The notes beneath the pieces are model-generated. The model was not told the DNA's origin, made no database searches, and saw nothing but the letters and a program-made list of their open reading frames with translations. Below, one piece after another: positions 8,361-18,434 of a stretch of DNA of 49,486 nucleotides. The stretch covers positions 1 through 49,486 of the forward strand of contig NZ_BOQD01000043.1 of the NCBI RefSeq assembly GCF_018332515.1, given 5' to 3'. Every line of letters starts with the position of its first letter. The stretch's first letter is position 1. The position numbers and the translations under genes were made by a program. The DNA is from Bacillus hominis (lineage in GTDB: Bacteria; Bacillota; Bacilli; Bacillales; Bacillaceae_G).

Positions 8361-9413
8361 TTATTTAGGTGAAACAAGAATTTTCACTTGCGTTTTATCT
8401 TTTACAAGCGCTTCAAAGCCTTCTTCAACAACTTGGTCCACTGTAATTTTTTTCGTAATTAATTTCTCTGCTTGAATTTGGCCAGAGCTAATTAATTTAA
8501 TAACAGCTGGGAATATATGACGATATCCAAGAATACCGATAACTTCTTTTTCTTTTAATACAAGGTTGTTCGGAGTAATTGTTGCATCTTTTTCCCATAC
8601 ACTAACAATTACAGTTTGGCCTTCAAAGCTTGTACTTTCAATCGCTTGACGAAGTACAACTTCAACACCTGTTACTTCAAAGCTAACATTTACACCTAAG
8701 CCATTTGTTAAGTTGCGAATTTCTGCTAATACATCTTGAGTAGCTGGATTTAATACGTAATCCGCACCTGCTAATTTCGCTAACTCTTGACGTTCTTTAG
8801 AAAGTTCCACTGCGATAACAGGAGTTGCTCCTGCTGCTTTTGCTGCTTGGATTACAAGAAGCCCAATCGGACCACAACCAAATACGGCTACAGCTTCTCC
8901 CTCTTTTAATTTACTTTGACGTACTGCATGAACTGCTACTGCTGCTGGTTCTACAAGCGCCCCTTGTTCATACGTCATTTCATCTGGAATATGATGAACC
9001 ATATTTTCTGGTACTACTGTATATTCAGAGAAACCACCGCCTTCCCCGCCAAGACCGTGGAAAACAAGTTGTTCACAAACATTGTAATGTCCATGTTTAC
9101 AAGCTTCACATTTACCACAAGAATAAATCGGTTCTACAACAACGCGGTCTCCCACTTTATGAGATGTAACTCCTTCACCAATTTCTACTACCTCACCACT
9201 AAACTCATGACCTAAAATAACCGGTGCTTTTACGTGTGTTAATGGATGTTCTTCTGTCGGAATAAAGATAGGACCTGCTAAATATTCATGTAAGTCTGTC
9301 CCGCAGATACCACACCATTTAACTTTAATCTTAACTGCTCCTGGTCTTACAGTTGGTTCTGGTACTTCTTCTACTCGTACATCACGTTGATTATGCCAAA
9401 GTAATGCTTTCAT
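8361..9413 (-). CDS. bdhA: Zinc-dependent (R,R)-2,3-butanediol dehydrogenase
   Basis: Medium-chain dehydrogenase (350 residues) interconverting acetoin and 2,3-butanediol with NAD, part of overflow and fermentative metabolism. Catalytic zinc ligands lie in WCGICGTDLHEY and LGHEFSG; the structural zinc site is the four-Cys lobe CGKCEACKHGHYNVC. The Rossmann motif GCGPIGL is present. The ATG at 9413 is preferred to that at 9422 because GAGAGGG sits nine bases before it and the family starts MKA. It is monocistronic with its own terminator. Confidence 0.92.
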   Translation of the reverse strand: MKALLWHNQRDVRVEEVPEPTVRPGAVKIKVKWCGICGTDLHEYLAGPIFIPTEEHPLTHVKAPVILGHEFSGEVVEIGEGVTSHKVGDRVVVEPIYSCGKCEACKHGHYNVCEQLVFHGLGGEGGGFSEYTVVPENMVHHIPDEMTYEQGALVEPAAVAVHAVRQSKLKEGEAVAVFGCGPIGLLVIQAAKAAGATPVIAVELSKERQELAKLAGADYVLNPATQDVLAEIRNLTNGLGVNVSFEVTGVEVVLRQAIESTSFEGQTVIVSVWEKDATITPNNLVLKEKEVIGILGYRHIFPAVIKLISSGQIQAEKLITKKITVDQVVEEGFEALVKDKTQVKILVSPK

Positions 9414-9638
9414 TTTATACATCCCTCTCTATGTATATACTTAACTTGGTGAAGTTTACAAATCTATTATAGTACTTTCATCCATATATTTCAAAAAAAC
9501 AATCTCATTTCCACTAATTTTTAACAAATAACGTTCAATATTTTGTCACTTTGTACTTTTTTCCACATCTGTTAATTCAATTTCATTGCGGTTGAAATTA
9601 GCATTATGCCATAATAGCATAGGAGAGGTGAATATCAC

Positions 9639-10817
9639 TTGAAATATTTTATTTACTTTATTGTTATCGTAGCGTTTTTAGATACATTTTCACAATTACC
9701 TATTATGAGTACTTTCGCTCAAAGTCTTGGAGGAACCCCTCTTGTTATCGGGCTAGTTGTCGGTATGTACTCATTCGCTAATATGATCGGTAATATTATT
9801 GCCGGAGCCGCTGTCGATAAATTTGGCGCAAAAAAAATCCTTTATATAAGCATGGGAATTACGAGTTTCATAGTCTTGTTATACACCGTTGTTCAAAGTG
9901 GTGAACAACTATTAGTTGTGCGCTTTATGCACGGTTTTAGTGACGGATTTTTAATTCCTGCTGCCTTTACGTTTTTATCAAAGCAAACAAATTCAGCACG
10001 GCAAGGTAAGGCAATGGCTCTATCTGGTGCTGCTGTTGGAACAGCGGCAATCGTAGGACCTGCTTTCAGCGGCATTATGAAAGCAACAGCTGGTATAGAG
10101 TGGGTTTTCATTACGATTTCTATTTTAATGGCCCTTGGTACAATCGTATCTCTATTCTTCTTACCAAATAACGTATCAAGAAAAGATACATCAAGAACAC
10201 AAATGATGAACAAAAAAGATATGATTGAACTATTGAAATCAGAACCGTTATTACAAGCATATATTGGTGCTTTCACACTAATGTTTTCACAAGGGATTGT
10301 CACTTATATGTTACCAGTAAAAGTTGAGGCGTTAGCACTTAAAGCATCTACAACAGGCATGATGTTAAGTGTATTCGGAATTACCGCTATCCTCTTCTTC
10401 TTACTGCCAACAAATCGCATTTACGATCGATTTAATCGTTCAAAACTAATGCTAATTGGGATTTCAGTAATGGCACTAGCATTATCTCTACTCGGATTAT
10501 TTGCAACAAAAAGCATGCTCTTTATCGTTATGATGATTTATGGAATTGGATTCGCTATCCTCTTCCCAGCAATTAATGCTTTACTTGTTGAAAATACGAC
10601 AGATGGTAACCGTGGGAAAGCATTCGGATTGTTTTATGCATTCTTCTCATTAGGAGTTGTTGCTGGTTCCTTTACAGTTGGAGCAATCGGGGCATCACCT
10701 AGCGCTAGCTTTGTTATCGGAACTGCATTCTTATTAACATTTGCTGGAATGATTTATGTAAGAAGCAAAATAAAAAGCAAAGTAAAAGGCAAAGTAAAAA
10801 AGACAATGATGGGTTAA
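9639..10817 (+). CDS. Major facilitator superfamily transporter (12 TM)
   Basis: A 392-residue permease with twelve predicted membrane segments. The loop 2-3 signature GAAVDKFGAKKI and the helix 5 motif GAAVGTAAIVGPAFSG suggest a drug/H+ antiporter-like efflux protein. The start is TTG, with GGAGAGGTG 10 bases upstream. It ends in a basic tail (KIKSKVKGKVKK) after the last helix. Transcribed alone, diverging from bdhA. The substrate cannot be read from the sequence. Confidence 0.85.
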   Translation: MKYFIYFIVIVAFLDTFSQLPIMSTFAQSLGGTPLVIGLVVGMYSFANMIGNIIAGAAVDKFGAKKILYISMGITSFIVLLYTVVQSGEQLLVVRFMHGFSDGFLIPAAFTFLSKQTNSARQGKAMALSGAAVGTAAIVGPAFSGIMKATAGIEWVFITISILMALGTIVSLFFLPNNVSRKDTSRTQMMNKKDMIELLKSEPLLQAYIGAFTLMFSQGIVTYMLPVKVEALALKASTTGMMLSVFGITAILFFLLPTNRIYDRFNRSKLMLIGISVMALALSLLGLFATKSMLFIVMMIYGIGFAILFPAINALLVENTTDGNRGKAFGLFYAFFSLGVVAGSFTVGAIGASPSASFVIGTAFLLTFAGMIYVRSKIKSKVKGKVKKTMMG

Positions 10818-10836
10818 TTTCATCATTGTCTTTTTT
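10797..10836 (+). terminator. Intrinsic terminator of the MFS gene
   Basis: AAAAAGACAATGATG pairs with CATCATTGTCTTTTT, overlapping the end of the gene. The 260 bases that follow (to 11097) hold only the hairpin at 11063 and a doubtful 22-codon frame. Confidence 0.85.
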
Positions 10837-11062
10837 CGCCTAATATATATTACTTTTGTGCATAACCAAGTAATACTGTAAATAAACTTATGTATAAAAT
10901 CAATACTACCTTCTTCATTTAAGAAAGAAACTGAATAAATACCGACGCTACTTCGACAATTTCCTCGGAAATATTTCCTTTCCCCTCATAATTTGATACA
11001 CTATACATGAATCAATAGTTGTATTACATGAGCTAAAATAATAACGTACTGTACAAATAAAG

Positions 11063-11092
11063 AAGCACATTCTTCATATGAAGAATGTGCTT
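11063..11092 (-). terminator. Hairpin terminator downstream of inhA2
   Basis: AAGCACATTCTTCAT is perfectly self-complementary, giving a 15-bp arm palindrome with T-rich flanks. It lies just past bcr1 copy B and is probably the original inhA2 terminator. Confidence 0.75.
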
Positions 11093-11096
11093 TTAT

Positions 11097-11170
11097 TTTA
11101 TCTTGATTGGTGTGGGCTAATAATCAGTAGAGGAGGGACAAAACTCCCACTGATTAAAGTTTCACTTTAT
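11097..11170 (+). repeat. bcr1-type repeat, copy B (74 bp, internally deleted)
   Basis: Starts TTTATCTTGATTGG and ends TTTCACTTTAT. Compared with copies D-F, everything between the first CCCG and the CCCG before ATTGGTG is gone, as if deleted between those short direct repeats. The terminal hairpin CAGTAGAGGAGG/CTCCCACTG region remains. Its right TTTAT shares one base with the inhA2 stop codon. Confidence 0.85.
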
Positions 11171-13563
11171 TAACGTCTAATCCAAACAGCACCTGCAGAC
11201 TTATCCTCTGCTTGTCCAACAACTTGGAATTTAAGACCAAGGTTTGGAACTTTTCGTCCTGCATCAGCAATTTGTTTGTTACTGTATACTTTTGAATCAT
11301 CAAATGTTGTAACACCTTGTAATCCAGTATAATTAAACTGTCCACGTGTTAATGAATTTACACTCCATGCTGGCGTTTGATCAAATGAAAATGCAGCGTC
11401 TGCAATTTGCATTCCAGTATTACCGTAAGCTGGTTTCCCATTTAGATTGCCAACTAATGCTTCTGGATGAGAGTCTACAACACCAAGGAATCCTTCACCT
11501 GGATGCACCCCAACCCAGTTATCTTTGAAGCTATCATCTGCATACCAAACGACAAGACCTGTATTATACACCGGACCTCTTCCCGCTTTTAATCCATTAT
11601 CTGACCCAGCATAGTTTCTCCACTCTAAATAATAATACTGAGGTTTCTTTTCTGTCCCATCAGAAATAACGAATCCATTTAATTTCATTTTATCTTGTCC
11701 TTCTGCATCATCTGAAAATACTACTTGTCCATCAACTGTTACATTTACATTATCCATTGCAAAACCTTTATATGTTAAAGCTGGATCTGTAATATAGTCG
11801 AATTGTAGTTTAACTTTCTTCCCTTTGAACTGACTTAAATCGTATGATTTATCAATCCATTTCCCATCTGTTGTATCTTTATCATCTTGTACTATCTTTT
11901 CTCCTAATCTATCAATCAATGTTTTTGTTCCATCTTCAGTTACAGCATGTACTTCGATGAAATCACACTCAGCTTCTAATTCATAATTCGCTTTATAATC
12001 AAACTTTGCATTTGTCCCCTTCGTTAAATCAAAGAACGGTGTTTCTAATTTCGTATGAATGTCATCGCCTCTTGTACTATAGTATGCCTGCTTTCCAAAC
12101 CCAGGCTTAATTGTTTCAATACTCTTATCTGGTAAATTGACACGTACAACACCTGGACGATTTGATTTTGTAACACTTTGATCAATATATGTAGGAACTC
12201 CTACACCATGCTTAATTTTATCGTAATCTACTTCTAATATTTTTGCCCAGTTGCCACCCATATTCTTTTGTAAAAAGTCTTTATTTTGTGGTGAAAAACT
12301 AGTCGGCTCTGTTCCTGCAATTTTCCCTGTCCAACTACCTCCACTCATTAATGACCAAGCTTCAACGGGTGAGCCAGTGCCAGTATATTTCGTATCATAT
12401 TCATCTGGTAAACCAAGGTCATGTCCAAATTCATGTGCAAACACACCTACTGCTCCATCTTCTGGTTCAATCGTGTAATCATGCGCTGCTACTTTTCCAC
12501 CAAAGTAATCTACCTTTGATTTTGTACCTTCAATCGCTACTGGATCTGTTGCTAATTTTGAACGATGTGACCAAATCGCATCATCACCTAATTTACCACC
12601 ACCAGCTTCTTGGCCAACACCAGCATGGATTACCATTAAATGATCAATTACACCGTCAGGTTCATTTTGATTCCCATCGCCATTTGTATCATATCTATCG
12701 AATTGATCAAACTGAGATAAATCTAACCCTTTCTCAGCAGCTGCATGTAAAGCTTCTTTCACTAAGTCACGCGCGCCTTTTGGACCTTTATTATCGTGAC
12801 CACTGCTACCATCAGCCCCGTAATCAGCAGCTTTCCCTGGGACAGTTAGCCATTCAGTTACATATCCGTCTGTCGTATAACTGCCGCCAGACTGTTCTTC
12901 ATAGTATTGTTTAAACGTTTTTACTTTTGAACCATCAAATAATGTATATGGCTCCTTACCGAACAACATCTTTTGATAATGCTCTCTACTAAAGTCTTTC
13001 GAATACATATAACCTGGTGTTTGATCAATATTATTATGTTTATAGTCACTAAATTCAACGAGTAGCACTAATACTTTATCAGATCGCACAGATCCCTTAT
13101 ACGGAGCTTGCTTTGCCTTAGAAGTTGGAACTTGTCCATTCAATTGCTTTTTATTTGGTTCCGGCTTTTGCTCAGGGTTAACATTTTTTTCGTTTTTCTT
13201 TACATTTTCCTTTTCTTCCATTTTTTTCTCTTTTACTTTTTTCACGAAATCCGATGTTTCTTGTGTATGATCATCTGGCAAAATTTCTTTATTTGCCTGA
13301 TCCCCTTTTTTCTTTTCAATATATTGCTCTACAGCCTTTTTCGTCTCTTCTTTAGATGATGCTGGATTAATTGCTCCTCTTTCTTTCAACGCTTCCGCTA
13401 AACGATCTTCTTGAATTAAATTATGATCAATTGGCGTTGTAGACACACTTTCTTTTGCTGGCGTTTCTGCATATGCTAACGGAGCACTCATTACAGATGT
13501 GCATCCGATAGTTGCCGCAATTGCTAACGTTGATAGTACTTTAAATGGAACTTTTCTTTTCAT
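11170..13563 (-). CDS. inhA2: Secreted immune inhibitor A metalloprotease InhA2 (peptidase M6)
   Basis: A 797-residue secreted zinc protease that degrades host proteins; InhA2 is a PlcR-regulated virulence factor in this group. There is a signal peptide ending near AYA-ETP and a lysine-rich propeptide. The zinc motif [14 protein letters not shown] starts at about residue 377. The C-terminal part has repeated beta domains ([32 protein letters not shown]). AAGGAGAG precedes the ATG. The assignment to InhA2 rather than InhA1 rests on the neighbourhood (plcB, NaK, bdhA) and N-terminal sequence. A possible PlcR box lies 334 bases upstream, with a bcr1 copy and a hairpin between. Confidence 0.93.
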   Translation of the reverse strand: MKRKVPFKVLSTLAIAATIGCTSVMSAPLAYAETPAKESVSTTPIDHNLIQEDRLAEALKERGAINPASSKEETKKAVEQYIEKKKGDQANKEILPDDHTQETSDFVKKVKEKKMEEKENVKKNEKNVNPEQKPEPNKKQLNGQVPTSKAKQAPYKGSVRSDKVLVLLVEFSDYKHNNIDQTPGYMYSKDFSREHYQKMLFGKEPYTLFDGSKVKTFKQYYEEQSGGSYTTDGYVTEWLTVPGKAADYGADGSSGHDNKGPKGARDLVKEALHAAAEKGLDLSQFDQFDRYDTNGDGNQNEPDGVIDHLMVIHAGVGQEAGGGKLGDDAIWSHRSKLATDPVAIEGTKSKVDYFGGKVAAHDYTIEPEDGAVGVFAHEFGHDLGLPDEYDTKYTGTGSPVEAWSLMSGGSWTGKIAGTEPTSFSPQNKDFLQKNMGGNWAKILEVDYDKIKHGVGVPTYIDQSVTKSNRPGVVRVNLPDKSIETIKPGFGKQAYYSTRGDDIHTKLETPFFDLTKGTNAKFDYKANYELEAECDFIEVHAVTEDGTKTLIDRLGEKIVQDDKDTTDGKWIDKSYDLSQFKGKKVKLQFDYITDPALTYKGFAMDNVNVTVDGQVVFSDDAEGQDKMKLNGFVISDGTEKKPQYYYLEWRNYAGSDNGLKAGRGPVYNTGLVVWYADDSFKDNWVGVHPGEGFLGVVDSHPEALVGNLNGKPAYGNTGMQIADAAFSFDQTPAWSVNSLTRGQFNYTGLQGVTTFDDSKVYSNKQIADAGRKVPNLGLKFQVVGQAEDKSAGAVWIRR

Positions 13564-13648
13564 CCTCTGTCTCTCCTTTTATAAAACTTAAAATTCAGAT
13601 AAATAAGTGCATTTAAATCGAAATCCCTACTTTCTGCCCTCCCTATAT

Positions 13649-13698
13649 AAAAAGGCATAATTCTATAAACGTTAAGCTTTCTGTTATAGAATCATGCC
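13649..13698 (-). terminator. Terminator-like hairpin in the inhA2 leader region
   Basis: On the minus strand GGCATGATTCTATAA pairs with TTATAGAATTATGCC (one mismatch), followed by TTTTT. It lies about 90 bases before the inhA2 start codon and 30 bases after bcr1 copy C. It could stop read-through from upstream or act as an attenuator if the inhA2 promoter lies further up. Confidence 0.65.
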
Positions 13699-13728
13699 CT
13701 CCAGTTTTCTGGTTAGACCCTCTATCTT

Positions 13729-13826
13729 TTTATCCCGCTATTTGTGGGCAGCAAGACCCCGATTGGTGCGAACTAATAATCAGTGGGGAATGAACAAAAC
13801 CCCCACTGATTAAAGTTTCACTTTAT
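13729..13826 (+). repeat. bcr1-type repeat, copy C (98 bp, internally deleted)
   Basis: TTTAT on both ends. It runs from TTTATCCCGCTATTTG through GGGCAGCAAGACC straight to CCGATTGGTG, so the central stem has been lost between runs of C. The terminal hairpin (CAGTGGGG/CCCCCACTG) is intact. This is the only copy not touching a stop codon; it sits between the probable PlcR box and the start of inhA2. Confidence 0.85.
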
Positions 13827-13896
13827 GTCGAAATATGAAAAATAAAAAGTGATTTGATATATATTAAATAGCTTATATAACAAATTTAAAAGACAA

Positions 13897-13912
13897 TATG
13901 CAAAATTGCATG
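13897..13912 (-). promoter_or_regulatory. Probable PlcR box of inhA2
   Basis: TATGCAAAATTGCATG matches TATGNANNNNTNCATA in all fixed positions but the last. It lies between the transaldolase terminator and inhA2, 334 bases before the inhA2 start; without the 98-base bcr1 copy the distance would be about 236. Confidence 0.6.
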
Positions 13913-13926
13913 AAAATTCTTTTAAA

Positions 13927-13962
13927 TAAAAAAAGAACCCTAGTCAATTAAACTAGGATTCT
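13927..13962 (-). terminator. Terminator of the ribose-transaldolase operon
   Basis: On the minus strand AGAATCCTAGT pairs with ACTAGGGTTCT, followed by TTTTTTTATTT, 10 bases after the transaldolase stop. Confidence 0.85.
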
Positions 13963-13972
13963 CGATTTTCTA

Positions 13973-14620
13973 TTATTTCTCTTGTGTTTTTTCCCAATCA
14001 GCTAAGAATTTCTCAATTCCTTGATCTGTTAACGGGTGCTTCACTAATGAAGCAATTACGTTTGCTGGAATTGTTGCAATATGTGAACCATTTAATGCTG
14101 CTTCTGTTACGTGAACACTGTGGCGTACAGATGCTGCAATGATTTCTGTTTCAATGCCATGAATTGCAAAGATTTCTGCGATTTGGCGGATTAAGTCCAT
14201 ACCGTTATGACCGATATCATCTAGACGACCTAAGAATGGTGAAACGTATGTCGCACCAGCGCGAGCTGCAAGTAATGCTTGAACTGCTGAGAATACTAGT
14301 GTAACGTTTGTACGAATTCCTAAATCAGAGAATGCTTTTACTGCTTTTAAGCCTTCTGTTGTCATTGGAACTTTTACAACAACGTTTGGAGCGATTTTTG
14401 CTAATTCTTTTCCTTCTTCAATCATTTTATCAGCTTCTAAGCTAATTACTTCTGCGCTTACAGGTCCTTCTATAAAGCTGCAAATTTCACGAATACGCTC
14501 ATGGAAATCTACGCCTTCTTTTGCTACAAGTGATGGGTTTGTCGTTACTCCAGCTACTACACCTAATGCATTTGCCTCTTTAATTTCGTTAATGTTTGCT
14601 GTATCAATAAAAAATTTCAT
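13973..14620 (-). CDS. tal: Transaldolase / fructose-6-phosphate aldolase family protein
   Basis: A 215-residue TIM-barrel enzyme of the short transaldolase (TalC/Fsa) class: [16 protein letters not shown] at the start, [11 protein letters not shown], and [13 protein letters not shown] with the Schiff-base lysine near residue 83. It would move a dihydroxyacetone unit between sugar phosphates in the pentose phosphate pathway. It is last in the rbs operon, 38 bases after rbsB, which fits channelling ribose 5-phosphate into glycolysis. Whether it acts as transaldolase or as fructose-6-phosphate aldolase is not decided by the sequence. Confidence 0.9.
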   Translation of the reverse strand: MKFFIDTANINEIKEANALGVVAGVTTNPSLVAKEGVDFHERIREICSFIEGPVSAEVISLEADKMIEEGKELAKIAPNVVVKVPMTTEGLKAVKAFSDLGIRTNVTLVFSAVQALLAARAGATYVSPFLGRLDDIGHNGMDLIRQIAEIFAIHGIETEIIAASVRHSVHVTEAALNGSHIATIPANVIASLVKHPLTDQGIEKFLADWEKTQEK

Positions 14621-14658
14621 TTGTTATTCTTCCTTCCTAATTTTCATTTTATATTTAT

Positions 14659-15582
14659 TTATTTTTTCTTAATAAGCTCCAATTCAATCGGAATAAATTT
14701 GTCCACTTTTTTACCTTGTGTTATCTCTTTTGCTGTTTCCATCGCCTTCTCTCCGATTAATTCCGGTTTTTGAGCGACTGTTGCTGCCATGCGCCCATCG
14801 TTAACCGCTTTTACAGCGTCGTCTGTTGCATCAAACCCAACAACAACCACATCTGTTTTGCCAGCAGATTTTAATGCCTCAAGTGCGCCTAATGCCATTT
14901 CATCGTTATGAGCAAACACTGCTTTTATATCGCCATTTGCTTGCAAAATATTTTCCATAACGGATAACCCTTTTGCACGATCGAAATCAGCTGCTTGTTT
15001 TGCTACTACTTTTAAAGACTTATCCGCTACGTTATGGAATCCTTTCCCACGCTCACGAGCAGCAGACGATCCAGGGATTCCTTCTAACTCAGCAACATTT
15101 GTTCCTTCACCAACTAATTCCCGAATGTAATCACTAGCCATTTGACCACCTTCAACATTGTTGGACGCAATGTGAGAAACAACTTTACCTGAATTCGCAA
15201 CTCGGTCTACTGTAATAACAGGAACATTAGCTGCATTAGCTGCACTTACCGCTGAAGCAACAGCATCTGAATCGGTTGGATTAATAACAACTACATCGAC
15301 ACCTTTTTGAATTAAATCTTCAACATCGTTTGTTTGCTTCGCTGCATCATTTTGTGCATCAACAGCAATTAATTCAATGCCGCTATCTTTCGCTTTCTTT
15401 TCTGCACCTTTTTTCAACGTGACGAAAAATGGATTATTTAAAGTTGAAACAGAAAATCCAACTTTAATAGTTTTATTTCGACCTTTATCGCTAGAATCCT
15501 TTGCCCATTCTGGTGGTTCCATTGAACAACCAGCAGTAACTACCATGATGCATGCAACGAGTATCAGTAACCATTTTTTCAT
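14659..15582 (-). CDS. rbsB: Ribose ABC transporter, substrate-binding lipoprotein
   Basis: A 307-residue periplasmic-type binding protein anchored as a lipoprotein: signal peptide with lipobox VTAGC. The type I fold is clear (KVGFSVSTLNNPFFVTLKKG, NPTDSDAVASAV, VVGFDATDDAVKAV). The ATG at 15582 is preferred over 15597 because GGAGGG precedes it by six bases. Its ribosome-binding site overlaps the region right after the rbsC stop. It captures ribose for RbsA/RbsC. Confidence 0.95.
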   Translation of the reverse strand: MKKWLLILVACIMVVTAGCSMEPPEWAKDSSDKGRNKTIKVGFSVSTLNNPFFVTLKKGAEKKAKDSGIELIAVDAQNDAAKQTNDVEDLIQKGVDVVVINPTDSDAVASAVSAANAANVPVITVDRVANSGKVVSHIASNNVEGGQMASDYIRELVGEGTNVAELEGIPGSSAARERGKGFHNVADKSLKVVAKQAADFDRAKGLSVMENILQANGDIKAVFAHNDEMALGALEALKSAGKTDVVVVGFDATDDAVKAVNDGRMAATVAQKPELIGEKAMETAKEITQGKKVDKFIPIELELIKKK

Positions 15583-15596
15583 GAATTGTCCCTCCA

Positions 15597-16532
15597 TTAC
15601 GCTTCTTTTCGACGATCAATTAGTACAGCTAATAAGATTACAAGTCCTTTTACAACTTGTTGGAAGAAAGAAGATACGCCTAATAAATTCAAACCATTAT
15701 TTAGCACACCAATGATAAGCACACCGATGAGTGTACCAACAATCCATCCTCTTCCACCAGAAAGACTCGTTCCTCCTAGTACAACTGCAGCAATTGCATC
15801 TAATTCGTAAGAAGTACCAGCAGTTGGCTGTGCAGAATCTAATCTTGATGTTAAGATAATACCTGCAAGCGCTGCCAAAACCCCGGAAAGACCGTAAATC
15901 ATTACTTTAATTCTCGTAACATTAATACCTGATAAAGCTGCCGCTTCTTCATTTCCACCAATCGCAAATGTACGGCGACCAAACGTTGTTTTCTTTAAAA
16001 TAAAGTACAGTACTGCAAAAGCGATCATCATTGTAACGGCTGGCACAGGAATACCAAGGAAATAACCACGGCCAAACATTTGGAACATTAAATGATCACC
16101 AAGACCAGTGATCGGACGTCCGTCCATATAAACAAGCGTCAACCCGCGAAAAATAGTCATTGTTGCTAAAGTCGCAATAAATGGAGCTACTTTTCCCTTC
16201 GCAATAATGATACCGTTTACAATCCCCATTACAAGACCTGCTAATAATCCAACTGCCATCGCAAGGAACGGATCCATGCCACTTGCCATCATTCCGGCAA
16301 CAAGTGCACTTGATAATGCTAAAATAGAACCTACCGATAAGTCAATACCCCCAGTTAAAATAACGAAGGTCATTCCAAATGCAATAAGTGCATTAATCGA
16401 TACTTGGCGCAGTATATTAAATAAATTTGGAAGTTCAATAAATGCTGGATTTAAAGCTGTAATTACTACGATAATTAACACTAAACCGATTAAAGAACCA
16501 AGTTGTTGTAATACATTCCCCTTCTTAGCCAT
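15597..16532 (-). CDS. rbsC: Ribose ABC transporter permease
   Basis: A 311-residue permease with about ten membrane segments and the family motif (GGTSLSGGRGWIVGTLIGVL) near the end. It forms the membrane channel with RbsA. It starts three bases after the rbsA stop and ends 15 bases before the rbsB start, in a tight operon. Confidence 0.95.
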   Translation of the reverse strand: MAKKGNVLQQLGSLIGLVLIIVVITALNPAFIELPNLFNILRQVSINALIAFGMTFVILTGGIDLSVGSILALSSALVAGMMASGMDPFLAMAVGLLAGLVMGIVNGIIIAKGKVAPFIATLATMTIFRGLTLVYMDGRPITGLGDHLMFQMFGRGYFLGIPVPAVTMMIAFAVLYFILKKTTFGRRTFAIGGNEEAAALSGINVTRIKVMIYGLSGVLAALAGIILTSRLDSAQPTAGTSYELDAIAAVVLGGTSLSGGRGWIVGTLIGVLIIGVLNNGLNLLGVSSFFQQVVKGLVILLAVLIDRRKEA

Positions 16533-16535
16533 ATC

Positions 16536-18026
16536 TTACTCTCCCCCTGTAGCTAGTGCCATAATAGACTCTTGCGATGCCTGATCTTTCTCTAAAATAC
16601 CAGCGATTTTCCCTTCATGAATGACGAGAACACGATCACTCATTCCTAAAACTTCTGGAAGCTCAGACGATACCATAATAACGGCATCTCCTTGCTCGGT
16701 AAGCTTATTCATAATAGAGTAGATTTCTTTTTTAGCCCCAACGTCTACACCTCTTGTTGGTTCATCTAAAATGAGTAACTGCGGATGAATACCTAACCAT
16801 TTTGCAATTACAATCTTTTGCTGATTTCCACCAGAAAGAGATTTTACAGATTGCTCTCCGTTTGCTGCTTTCACATTGAGAAGCTTCATCATATCCTCTG
16901 TAAATTGCTGTTCTAAACCTTTATTAACAACGCTTCCCTTTGAAAGACTTTCTAAATTTGGTAAAGCTAAATTTTCACGAATCGAAAAATCTAACACAAG
17001 CCCTTCAGATTTTCTATCCTCTGTAATAAAGGCAATTCGTTGTCTAATCGCATCAATTGGACTATCAATTTTTACTTCTTGTCCATTCATAAAAATTTGT
17101 CCTGAATCAAGCGGTTCATATCCAAATATTGCTTTCATAATATCTGTGCGACCAGCTCCCATCAAGCCCGCAACACCAAGGATCTCACCTTTTCTAACTT
17201 GAAACGAAACATTTTCAAATTTCCCTGTTTTCGTTCCGTTACGCATTTCAAAAATCACTTCGCCAATTTGACTATTTCGTTCTGGATAACGTTCACCAAT
17301 ACTGCGACCCACCATCATGCTAACTACTTCATCAAATGACGTTTCCGGAATTAATCTTTTCCCTACATATTCTCCATCACGCAAAATCGTAATAGCATCA
17401 CATATTGAAAAAATTTCTTCCATCCGGTGTGAAATATAAACGAATGAAACGCCCTCTTTACGCAATTTATTAATAACAATAAACAGCGTTTCAATTTCGC
17501 GATCTGTTAATGCTGCTGTAGGTTCATCCATAATAATAACGCTCGCCTTTGTCATTAATGCTTTAGCAATTTCAATAATTTGCTGTTGTCCAACAGATAA
17601 TTCACCTGCTAGCATAGCGCCTTTCACTTGTAGACCAAGGTTCCCCAATTGCTGCTGGGCAATCGCATTCATTTGACGCGTACGTAAAATCCCCGTTTTC
17701 CCATACATTAACTCTTTTCCAAGAAACATATTCTCAGCCACCGTTAAATTCGGTAATATGTTCAACTCTTGATGGATAAATGCAATACCATATTCTTCTG
17801 CTTCTTTCGCATTTTTAAAAGTTCGTTCTTGTCCATCAATTGTGACTGTTCCACTGTCTTTTTTATATACACCTGTTAAAATCTTCATGAGCGTCGATTT
17901 CCCTGCTCCATTTTCCCCCATCAATGCATGGACTTCTCCTGTTTCAATCGTAAACTCCGCGTTTTTCAAAACAGGATTACTATTGAACGCTTTTGAAATA
18001 TTTTTCATTTCAATGTGCATTCTCAT
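16536..18026 (-). CDS. rbsA: Ribose ABC transporter ATP-binding protein, two ATPase domains
   Basis: About 496 residues holding two fused ABC domains. The first has a full Walker A (GENGAGKST), signature LSVGQQQ and Walker [12 protein letters not shown]. The second has the degenerate P-loop GLMGAGRTD typical of sugar importers, signature LSGGNQQK and [14 protein letters not shown]. Starts GTG 18029, ATG 18026 and ATG 18020 are all possible; AAAGGG five bases before 18026 favours that one. Confidence 0.94.
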   Translation of the reverse strand: MRMHIEMKNISKAFNSNPVLKNAEFTIETGEVHALMGENGAGKSTLMKILTGVYKKDSGTVTIDGQERTFKNAKEAEEYGIAFIHQELNILPNLTVAENMFLGKELMYGKTGILRTRQMNAIAQQQLGNLGLQVKGAMLAGELSVGQQQIIEIAKALMTKASVIIMDEPTAALTDREIETLFIVINKLRKEGVSFVYISHRMEEIFSICDAITILRDGEYVGKRLIPETSFDEVVSMMVGRSIGERYPERNSQIGEVIFEMRNGTKTGKFENVSFQVRKGEILGVAGLMGAGRTDIMKAIFGYEPLDSGQIFMNGQEVKIDSPIDAIRQRIAFITEDRKSEGLVLDFSIRENLALPNLESLSKGSVVNKGLEQQFTEDMMKLLNVKAANGEQSVKSLSGGNQQKIVIAKWLGIHPQLLILDEPTRGVDVGAKKEIYSIMNKLTEQGDAVIMVSSELPEVLGMSDRVLVIHEGKIAGILEKDQASQESIMALATGGE

Positions 18027-18038
18027 CACATCCCTTTG

Positions 18039-18434
18039 TTAAAAAATCACTCCTGCATGTAAAATAACATTCGCGTAAGGCGTTGCTTCTCCAGTACGAA
18101 TAATCGCCTTTGCTCTCTTTGTATGCTCTTTAAATTCCTTATGAGACACATATTCAAATGCAGGCTCTATTAATCGCATCTCAACTTCTTTATTTACTTC
18201 TTCATTATTTGTAATGACTTCTTCTGCTAATGTCACTTTTTCAATTGCCATATCATCAGCAACTACTTGTAATACGTCTAAAAAGCTAGGTTTTCCAATT
18301 TCTACTGCTAAATCGATTCGTTTTACTCCATCAGGAATAGGTAACCCGCAATCAGCAATTACGATCGTATCTGTATGTCCAAGTGAAGCAAGGACTGCAG
18401 CGATTTCGCTATTTAATACACCGTGCTTTTTCAT
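18039..18434 (-). CDS. rbsD: D-ribose pyranase
   Basis: A 131-residue mutarotase converting the pyranose to the furanose form of ribose for RbsK. Family features are [22 protein letters not shown] with the catalytic His near residue 20, and the C-terminal [15 protein letters not shown]. It overlaps rbsK by four bases (ATGA type coupling). Confidence 0.95.
   Translation of the reverse strand: MKKHGVLNSEIAAVLASLGHTDTIVIADCGLPIPDGVKRIDLAVEIGKPSFLDVLQVVADDMAIEKVTLAEEVITNNEEVNKEVEMRLIEPAFEYVSHKEFKEHTKRAKAIIRTGEATPYANVILHAGVIF

Noticed and set aside
10850-10918. 22-codon minus-strand frame encoding a signal-peptide-like MKKVVLILYISLFTVLLGYAQ
   Set aside because: No ribosome-binding site before the ATG and no continuation; possibly the remnant of a secreted-protein gene, but too short to support.
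12351-12914. Long plus-strand frame opposite inhA2
   Set aside because: Antisense shadow of a well-supported protease gene; the composition (many Leu, His and Gln) is typical of reverse-strand reading.
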